10,847 nucleotides of DNA from Methanosuratincolales archaeon (GTDB lineage Archaea; Thermoproteota; Methanomethylicia; Methanomethylicales; Methanomethylicaceae): assembly GCA_937930465.1 (NCBI GenBank), contig CALGKV010000145.1, forward strand, positions 1-10,847. Direction: 5' to 3'. The translations under genes and the position numbers were made by a program. Below, piece by piece: positions 6,250 to 10,847 of this stretch. The first letter of the stretch is position 1, and every line of letters begins with the position of its first letter. Below the pieces are notes generated by a model. It worked only from the letters and a program-made list of their open reading frames with translations. It was not told the DNA's origin and did not search any database.

Positions 6250-7497
6250 ATGAAGCTAAGACCTGTCCCTAAGGGATACACGGCGGGCACACACAGGGAG
6301 GTCCCACCGGATAAGACGCTTGAGCTGGTAAGCAGAGTTAAGGAGAAGGCAGGCATCACTAGGGTTGCGGAAATAACAGGGCTTGATCGCATCGGGATAC
6401 CAATCTTCACTTCGATAAGGCCGATGGCGTCACAAGGGGCGGTCACTGTCTACACAGGGAAGGGATGCTCGCAGGAGGAGGCAGAGGTATCGGCAATAAT
6501 GGAAGGAATCGAGAGGTTCTCTGCAGAGCCGAGGGGCTTCAGCCTTGTAAGGGGGGCTTACAGGGATCTCGTCATAGAGAGGGAAGCGCTGGATCCAAAT
6601 CTGCTGATACTTCCCCGAAGGTACCCGCCTTCAGAGGAGATAGAGTGGGTCGAGGGGCACTCGCTCACAAGGGGAGTTCCAATACTTGTCCCGGCAGAGG
6701 CAGTTTTCCACCCTTACAGCAGGAACAATCAGCTCTTCCGCACAAATACCAACGGACTCGCCGTAGGCAATGCGCTGGAGGAGGCCATTGTGCACGGGCT
6801 CATGGAGGTCATTGAGAGGGATGCGTGGTCCCTCTTCGAGGCAGGGAGGATGCAAGGGAGGGACCTCGAGCTTACAGGCTGCCGCAGCCCAATGGTCAAA
6901 AGCATGCTGGAAAAGCTCGGGAAAGCGGGCATAGCGGTCTATGCGAAGGACATCACCTCTGATGTTGGGATTCCAACAGTGGCAGTGGCTATTGACGACG
7001 AGCTGACGAAGGATCCTGCACTCCTCTCCCTGGGCGTTGGGACGCACCTAGTGGCTGAGATCGCGGCGGTCAGGGGTCTGACCGAGGCAGTCCAAAGCAG
7101 GCTAACCACAATCCATGGGACGAGGGAGGATACCGTGAAGGCCGAATTCGCTAGGAGGATAGGCTACGAAAGGATGAAGAGGATAAACAGAAGGTGGTTC
7201 TCCCCATCCCCTGAAAAGGTCAGCCTTGACGATTTGAGCTCATTCTCGGGGAAGGATTTCCTTGAGGACATCAGGTACACACTCGAGAGGCTAAGGGGTG
7301 CAGGGCTACGAGAGGCGATAGCTGTAGACCTCACGCGGGAAGATGCAGGGATACCCGCGGTCCGGGTGATAGTTCCCGGGCTAGAGGTATATGCGCTGGA
7401 CAAGGAGAGAGCCGGGAAAAGGCTATCTGCGCACTCAGGAGCCAAGCATTTTAGCATGGGGGGTTCCAGAGCTAGCGGACAGCGGTGCGCAGGATGA
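6250..7497 (+). CDS. ycaO: YcaO-domain McrA thioamidation enzyme (methanogenesis marker 1)
   Basis: YcaO enzymes use ATP to phosphorylate a backbone amide. This methanogen group, with TfuA, makes thioglycine in the McrA active-site region, as shown in Methanosarcina. The 415-residue protein shows the YcaO ATP/Mg motifs in order: EAEVSAIMEGIERFSAE (77-93), EEAIVHGLMEVIERDAW (177-193) and RGLTEAVQSRLTTIHG (275-290). ATG at 6250 follows AGGGATG (6236-6242); no other in-frame start lies in the gap after mmp15. The stop overlaps the tfuA start as ATGA. After the conserved VRVIVPGLEVYALDKERAGKR, the last 24 residues form a Ser/Gly/Arg-rich tail including a G6 run at 7458-7463. I do not recognise this tail as part of the family. 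It lacks the proline-rich end of azoline-forming YcaOs. Confidence 0.93.
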   Translation: MKLRPVPKGYTAGTHREVPPDKTLELVSRVKEKAGITRVAEITGLDRIGIPIFTSIRPMASQGAVTVYTGKGCSQEEAEVSAIMEGIERFSAEPRGFSLVRGAYRDLVIEREALDPNLLILPRRYPPSEEIEWVEGHSLTRGVPILVPAEAVFHPYSRNNQLFRTNTNGLAVGNALEEAIVHGLMEVIERDAWSLFEAGRMQGRDLELTGCRSPMVKSMLEKLGKAGIAVYAKDITSDVGIPTVAVAIDDELTKDPALLSLGVGTHLVAEIAAVRGLTEAVQSRLTTIHGTREDTVKAEFARRIGYERMKRINRRWFSPSPEKVSLDDLSSFSGKDFLEDIRYTLERLRGAGLREAIAVDLTREDAGIPAVRVIVPGLEVYALDKERAGKRLSAHSGAKHFSMGGSRASGQRCAG

Positions 7498-8153
7498 GGG
7501 TTGTTGTATTCCTCGGACCAAGTCTAACATGGGAAGAGGCTCGGAGGATCCTAAGCGATGCGGAATACCTACCTCCGGCAGCCAGAGGAGATATAATTAG
7601 GGCTGCCGAAGCCGGTGCAAATGCCATAGCCCTGATCGACGGGGTTTTCTACCAGCAGGCAGCAGTCTCTCATAGGGAAATACTAAAAGCAATGGATATT
7701 GGGGCTAAGGTCTTCGGCGGCTCCAGCATGGGAGCACTTAGGGCATCCGAACTGGATGTCTACGGCATGGTCGGAATCGGCACGATTTATGAATGGTACA
7801 AGTCAGGAAAGATAAGGTCTGACGATGAGGTCGCGCTCGCATTCCATCCAGAGAACCTCAGACCGATATCAGAGCCCCTTGTGAATGTCAGGGCGACGCT
7901 TGAGAAGGCGCGTTCTTCCGGGCACATAACCCAAGAAGAGCTTGAAATAATACTCGTTGCGGCTAAGGAAGTCCCCTTCCAGCTGAGAAACTACGCCAGA
8001 ATACTCCAAAGAGCAGTTCGTGGAGGGCTCTGCAGCTTGAGGGCAGGGGAGATTTTGGAGCTGCTCAAAAAGGTGCGGACGGATCTCAAGAAGGAAGACG
8101 CGATCAAAGTTCTCGAAGGGATCAAGGAATGGCAAAGACTCCGATGTTGCTGA
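7494..8153 (+). CDS. tfuA: TfuA-like protein, partner of YcaO in thioglycine formation
   Basis: TfuA proteins accompany YcaO in thioamide formation and are thought to help deliver sulfur to it; in methanogens tfuA is needed for McrA thioglycine. This 219-residue copy begins MRVVVFLGPSLTWEEA and contains VFGGSSMGALRASEL (73-87), the most conserved stretch of the family, then IYEWYKSG and a helical C-terminal half. Start choice: ATG at 7494 overlaps the ycaO stop as ATGA and has GGTG at 7484-7487, 6 nt upstream. The in-frame GTG at 7485 is part of that GGTG and would add three residues, so it is less likely. The overlap points to translational coupling, giving matched amounts of the two partners. 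The protein ends in RLRCC. No membrane or export signal is seen. Identification is confident. Confidence 0.92.
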   Translation: MRVVVFLGPSLTWEEARRILSDAEYLPPAARGDIIRAAEAGANAIALIDGVFYQQAAVSHREILKAMDIGAKVFGGSSMGALRASELDVYGMVGIGTIYEWYKSGKIRSDDEVALAFHPENLRPISEPLVNVRATLEKARSSGHITQEELEIILVAAKEVPFQLRNYARILQRAVRGGLCSLRAGEILELLKKVRTDLKKEDAIKVLEGIKEWQRLRCC

Positions 8154-8189
8154 ATGCGATGGAGCAGAGAGGGTCTAAAAAGAAATGAT

Positions 8190-8206
8190 TGATCCTCTAA
8201 GGATTA
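8190..8206. repeat. Inverted repeat upstream of atwA (left of two adjacent)
   Basis: ATCCT (8192-8196) and AGGAT (8200-8204) are perfect arms around CTA; in RNA the stem could grow by a G-U and a U-A pair to 8190-8206. It could be a weak hairpin ending the tfuA transcript, but no T-run follows directly, so a protein-binding site is at least as likely. The right arm is part of the 13-bp element shared with mmp15. Confidence 0.45.
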
Positions 8207-8211
8207 CTTTG
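8199..8211 (+). promoter_or_regulatory. Shared 13-bp element upstream of atwA (copy 2)
   Basis: AAGGATTACTTTG differs from the mmp15 copy at 4917-4929 by one pyrimidine change. It ends 14 nt before ATAAATA (8226-8232), the likely TATA box, which is almost the same geometry as at mmp15. It spans the junction of two adjacent inverted repeats (8190-8206 and 8207-8225). Confidence 0.5.
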
Positions 8212-8225
8212 TAATAACTACAAAG
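8207..8225. repeat. Perfect 7-bp inverted repeat at the atwA promoter, operator-like
   Basis: CTTTGTA (8207-8213) and TACAAAG (8219-8225) flank a 5-nt spacer, ATAAC. The right arm lies directly next to the TATA-like sequence, where the TFB recognition element would be, so a bound dimer could block or recruit the initiation factors. AT-rich arms and no following T-tract argue against a terminator. Confidence 0.5.
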
Positions 8226-8233
8226 ATAAATAC
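8226..8233 (+). promoter_or_regulatory. Candidate TATA box of atwA
   Basis: ATAAATAC is centred about 46 nt before the atwA ATG. The expected start site near 8255 would give a leader of about 20 nt with GGTG at 8262-8265. The 121-bp gap after tfuA supports a separate promoter here. Confidence 0.5.
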
Positions 8234-8274
8234 AGCGGTTTTCAAAATAGGTTGTCTTTAGGGTGTAGGGTACG

Positions 8275-9900
8275 ATGGACGTTCCTTTACTAGAAATCAG
8301 GAATGTGTCAAAGTCCTTTGATGGGAACAAAGTACTTGAGGATGTCTCTCTCACTGTAGAAGAAGGCGAAAGAGTCGGCATCATAGGTAAGAGCGGATCC
8401 GGGAAGACTGTGTTGCTATCAATGCTTAAGGGGATGAGGGAGTACAAGCCAGATTCTGGACGGATAGTTTTCCATGTGGCTGTATGCGAACATTGCCAGA
8501 CAGTAGAAGGGCCGAGTTGGGCAAACAAGAAGTGCCCCAATTGCTGTTCGCACTGCCAAAAAGACATGGAGATGGTGGATGTAGACATTTATGGTGATGA
8601 TCCGAAGACCAAATGGCTTAGGCAGCGGATAGCGATAATGTTCCAGAGGACCTTTGCGCTTTATGGCAGCCTTACGGTCTACGAAAACCTGGTGGAGGCG
8701 CTCAACAAAGTTTCTTCGGAGGATGTGAGCAAGAAGGCGCTCGAGATAGCAAAGGACATAGGTCTGGCAAATAGGCTACTGCATGCGGCAAGGGACTTGA
8801 GCGGAGGCGAGAAGCAGAGGGTTGTCCTCGGGAGGCAATTGGCGGTCAAGCCTTTGCTCCTGCTAGCTGACGAGCCCACGGGAACCCTAGACCCACTTAA
8901 TGCGGAGATGATCTACAAGATAATAAAGAGGGAAACTGGTCGGGGCAAAAGCACGCTTCTGGTCACTTCTCACCTCCCAGGTGCAATAGAGGAGCTATGT
9001 GAAAAAGCAGTACTGCTCGAGGGGGGGAAGATTGCTGCGGAAGGAGACCCCAAGGAAGTTGCTGCCAAGTTTTTGTCCAGGCTATCCCCCGGCGAGATCC
9101 CGAAGCCGCCAGAGCTCGGGGATGTCATACTTAGGGTGAAGGACCTAAAGAAGCACTACTTCTCGATAGACAAGGGGGTTGTAAAGGCTCTGGACGGGGT
9201 CACTTTCGAGGTGAGGGAGAGGCAGATCTTCGGAATAATAGGGCTGAGCGGAGCAGGCAAGACCACGCTCTGCAGGGCTATAGTCGGCGTTACGCAACCC
9301 ACATCGGGCACGATCGAGCTCAAGATCGGCGAGGAATGGGTCAACATGCTTGAGCCCGGACCAATGGGAAGGGGCAGGGCCACGCCTTTCATAGGGCTAC
9401 TGCACCAGGAGTATGCGCTTTATCCGCACAGGACCGTACAGGAGAACCTTACGGATGCGATAGGCCTCGAGCTCCCTGACGAGTTCGCCAGGTTCAAGGC
9501 ACAGAGCGTGCTCACGGCAGCTGGATTCGACGAAGACACGATCGAGAGGACCCTCTCGAAGTATCCAGACGAACTCAGCGAGGGGGAGAGGCACAGGGTA
9601 GCCCTCGCGCAGGTGCTGATAAAGGAGCCTATCGTAGTGCTATTGGATGAGCCATCCGGCACGATGGACCCGATAACCCAGCAGGACGTGGCGAGGTCGA
9701 TAAAGAACGCTAGGAACGAGCTCGGCCAGACTTTTGTGATAATATCCCACGACATGGGGTTCGTTGAAAACACTTGCGAAGATGCGATACTGATGAGGAA
9801 CGGGAAAATCGTCAGCAGGGGAAAGCCCTCAGACGTTGCGAAAGAGCTGACGCCTGAGGAGAAAAACGAGCTAATGAATTCCAAAAACGGACTCCTTTGA
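8275..9900 (+). CDS. atwA: Methyl-coenzyme M reductase component A2 (twin ABC ATPase)
   Basis: A2 is a soluble ATP-binding protein required for ATP-dependent reductive activation of MCR (Ni(II) to Ni(I) F430). The 541-residue chain has two ABC domains and no membrane segments. NBD1 has Walker A GKSGSGKT (38-45), Q-loop MFQRTFALYG (122-131), signature LSGGEKQR (175-182), Walker B LLLLADEPTG (194-203) and H233. NBD2 has GLSGAGKT (323-330), LLHQEYALYP (375-384), a variant signature LSEGERHR (434-441), LLDEPSG (456-462) and SHD (491-493). Between Walker A and the Q-loop of NBD1 sits a cysteine-rich insert, C71-x2-C74 and C87-x2-CC-x2-C94, which could hold zinc or an Fe-S cluster; I know this kind of insert as typical of A2. 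ATG at 8275 follows GGTG at 8262-8265. Its 3' end overlaps mmp2 by 30 nt. Identification is confident. Confidence 0.95.
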   Translation: MDVPLLEIRNVSKSFDGNKVLEDVSLTVEEGERVGIIGKSGSGKTVLLSMLKGMREYKPDSGRIVFHVAVCEHCQTVEGPSWANKKCPNCCSHCQKDMEMVDVDIYGDDPKTKWLRQRIAIMFQRTFALYGSLTVYENLVEALNKVSSEDVSKKALEIAKDIGLANRLLHAARDLSGGEKQRVVLGRQLAVKPLLLLADEPTGTLDPLNAEMIYKIIKRETGRGKSTLLVTSHLPGAIEELCEKAVLLEGGKIAAEGDPKEVAAKFLSRLSPGEIPKPPELGDVILRVKDLKKHYFSIDKGVVKALDGVTFEVRERQIFGIIGLSGAGKTTLCRAIVGVTQPTSGTIELKIGEEWVNMLEPGPMGRGRATPFIGLLHQEYALYPHRTVQENLTDAIGLELPDEFARFKAQSVLTAAGFDEDTIERTLSKYPDELSEGERHRVALAQVLIKEPIVVLLDEPSGTMDPITQQDVARSIKNARNELGQTFVIISHDMGFVENTCEDAILMRNGKIVSRGKPSDVAKELTPEEKNELMNSKNGLL

Positions 9901-10806
9901 GAGGTCCATAAAGATTTTGCGGTCGCTCCCGAGGCTTACATCTATCTTTTTTGTATCATTGAATTTCCCCACAACACTGGCGGAAAAACCGGCTTCGTGC
10001 AGCTTCGGCACCAGCAGCTCATCGTCAGACGCAAATATGAAGCCCATTGCAGGGTAGGATACGAACCACTCGGAGATGGCAGTCCCCTCGGGCCTGGGTA
10101 TCTTTCCAACGTCGACTTCAGCCCCGACCGAGCTCGCTTCGCACAGCATGGCTAGGCTTCCGAGAATGCCAGGGGCACTTATATCCCTTGAAGCCTTGAC
10201 CTGGCCCGACTCGACGGCGGATATAATTGAGTCGATCATCCTCCCAAGCTCCGAGCGGCCCTTTTTGAGAGTGCTGTCGAAGCACTTCACCCACCCCTTT
10301 ACCCCGAAGGACCCTTCGAGGTCGATCGCCATTACAATGCTGTCGCCTGGGCGGGCTGTGTTTCCCCTTGCCACGCGCCTTGCGATTCCCACCACAGCTG
10401 CGTCAATAGCCTCATAAGAGGAGTCAGGATGGGTGTGCCCCTTCAGGAGCTTCAAACCGTATTTTTCCAGCCCTGCCTTTATGCCTTGGGCCATCTTAAG
10501 CCTGCTATCCTTGCTCCCGGACATCACGTTCACATAACCCATCGGCCTGGCTCCTTTAACTACCACATCGTTGACATTAACAAGCACCGAATAGTATCCG
10601 GCAAACCAAGGGTCGGACTTCACCAAATCTTCGGTTATGCCATCAGTGGAAACCACGAGGGTAACATCCCCGAGATCTATAAATCCGGCGTCATCGTATT
10701 CGTGCTCCCCAAGGATCGCTGTGATCTCGCCTATCTCGATTTTCCTCTTCAGACCCTTGAAATTCTTCGCGACATCGACGATGTTCGAGAGACTCTCCAA
10801 TCCCAT
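9871..10806 (-). CDS. mmp2: Methanogenesis marker protein 2 (AIR synthase/SelD-like ATP enzyme)
   Basis: A 311-residue member of the PurM/ThiL/SelD superfamily, in the branch found in methanogens. Relatives use ATP to activate oxygen, formyl or selenide groups; the substrate here is not known. Visible family landmarks are DDAGFID (38-44), STDGITEDLV (53-62), NVNDVVVKGARPMGY (77-91) with the Mg/ATP-binding N79-D80 region, KGHTHPDSSY (122-131), and DISAPGILGSLAMLCEASSVGAE (208-230) with the conserved dimer helix. No SelD-type Cys/Sec or P-loop cap is seen at the short N-terminus, so it is unlikely to be a selenophosphate synthetase. Start: ATG at 10806 has GAGGG (10811-10807) directly against it, so TTG at 10800, spaced 6 nt, is a real alternative giving 309 residues. 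It converges on atwA with a 30-nt overlap. MCR-related function is inferred from context and distribution. Confidence 0.88.
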   Translation of the reverse strand: MGLESLSNIVDVAKNFKGLKRKIEIGEITAILGEHEYDDAGFIDLGDVTLVVSTDGITEDLVKSDPWFAGYYSVLVNVNDVVVKGARPMGYVNVMSGSKDSRLKMAQGIKAGLEKYGLKLLKGHTHPDSSYEAIDAAVVGIARRVARGNTARPGDSIVMAIDLEGSFGVKGWVKCFDSTLKKGRSELGRMIDSIISAVESGQVKASRDISAPGILGSLAMLCEASSVGAEVDVGKIPRPEGTAISEWFVSYPAMGFIFASDDELLVPKLHEAGFSASVVGKFNDTKKIDVSLGSDRKIFMDLSKESVFGIH

Positions 10807-10836
10807 CCCTCAGGTTAATAGGAAAGAGGAGAGATC

Positions 10837-10845
10837 AATATATAA
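10837..10845 (-). promoter_or_regulatory. Candidate TATA box of mmp2
   Basis: Minus-strand TTATATATT is centred about 35 nt before the ATG at 10806, predicting a start site near 10815 and a leader of about 10-15 nt depending on which start codon is used. Any upstream element would lie beyond the window edge. Confidence 0.5.
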
Positions 10846-10847
10846 TA

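Noticed and set aside
5757..6446. 229-codon minus-strand frame across mmp15 and the ycaO start
   Set aside because: It runs across two well-supported genes, is Ser/Pro/Leu-rich as antisense frames often are, and has no family motif.
8190..8206. Intrinsic terminator of the mmp15-ycaO-tfuA operon
   Set aside because: The stem is short and no T-tract follows directly; sharing its right arm with the mmp15 upstream region favours a regulatory site, though a terminator role is not excluded.
9871..10806. Mmp2 as selenophosphate synthetase (SelD)
   Set aside because: The short N-terminus lacks a Cys/Sec-containing loop, and the sequence pattern and neighbours fit the methanogen marker branch better.
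1..10847. CRISPR arrays, tRNA or rRNA genes, insertion sequences
   Set aside because: No regularly spaced repeats, cloverleaf-like sequence, rRNA-like stretch or transposase was found on either strand by eye.

Overview
The window comes from a methanogenic archaeon, or at least one that carries methyl-coenzyme M reductase (MCR). The right half holds five genes of MCR modification and activation: methanogenesis marker 15, the McrA thioglycine YcaO, TfuA, MCR component A2 (AtwA) and methanogenesis marker 2. Several features are archaeal: GGTG-type Shine-Dalgarno sites, TATA-box promoters, TTG starts, a ThiDN fusion with a ThiR regulator, and heavy use of AGG/AGA and ATA codons. Moderate GC and this gene mix would suit Methanomethylicia-like (Verstraetearchaeota) or other non-classical methanogens, but I cannot place it securely from sequence alone.

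Left part (1-3664): the 3' part of NAD synthetase nadE, then a small PD-(D/E)XK-type nuclease-like gene 13 nt downstream. Converging on these from the right is thiDN (HMP-P kinase fused to thiamine-phosphate synthase ThiN). It diverges from thiR, a DNA-binding protein with a ThiN-like domain lacking the arginine and histidine seen in the enzyme. The 81-bp thiDN-thiR gap carries overlapping divergent TATA elements.

Middle (3665-4980): a DRG/OBG-like GTPase with a C-terminal TGS domain, preceded by a promoter-like stretch containing a 7-bp inverted repeat. A 105-bp intergenic region with promoter-like features follows.

Right part (4981-10847): mmp15, ycaO and tfuA form a tight operon (27-nt gap, then an ATGA overlap). 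After a 121-bp promoter region comes atwA, which converges on mmp2 with a 30-bp overlap. YcaO and TfuA make the thioglycine in McrA. A2 is the ATP-dependent component needed to activate MCR. Mmp15 resembles reductive activases with a 4Fe-4S cluster, and Mmp2 is an AIR-synthase/SelD-like ATP enzyme of unknown role. The promoter regions of mmp15 and atwA share a 13-bp element (AAGGATTAYTTTG, 12 of 13 identical) at nearly the same distance from a TATA-like box. This suggests a common regulatory site for MCR maturation genes and is the main new observation here. No RNA gene, CRISPR array or mobile element was seen, and no gap without a gene exceeds about 120 bp.
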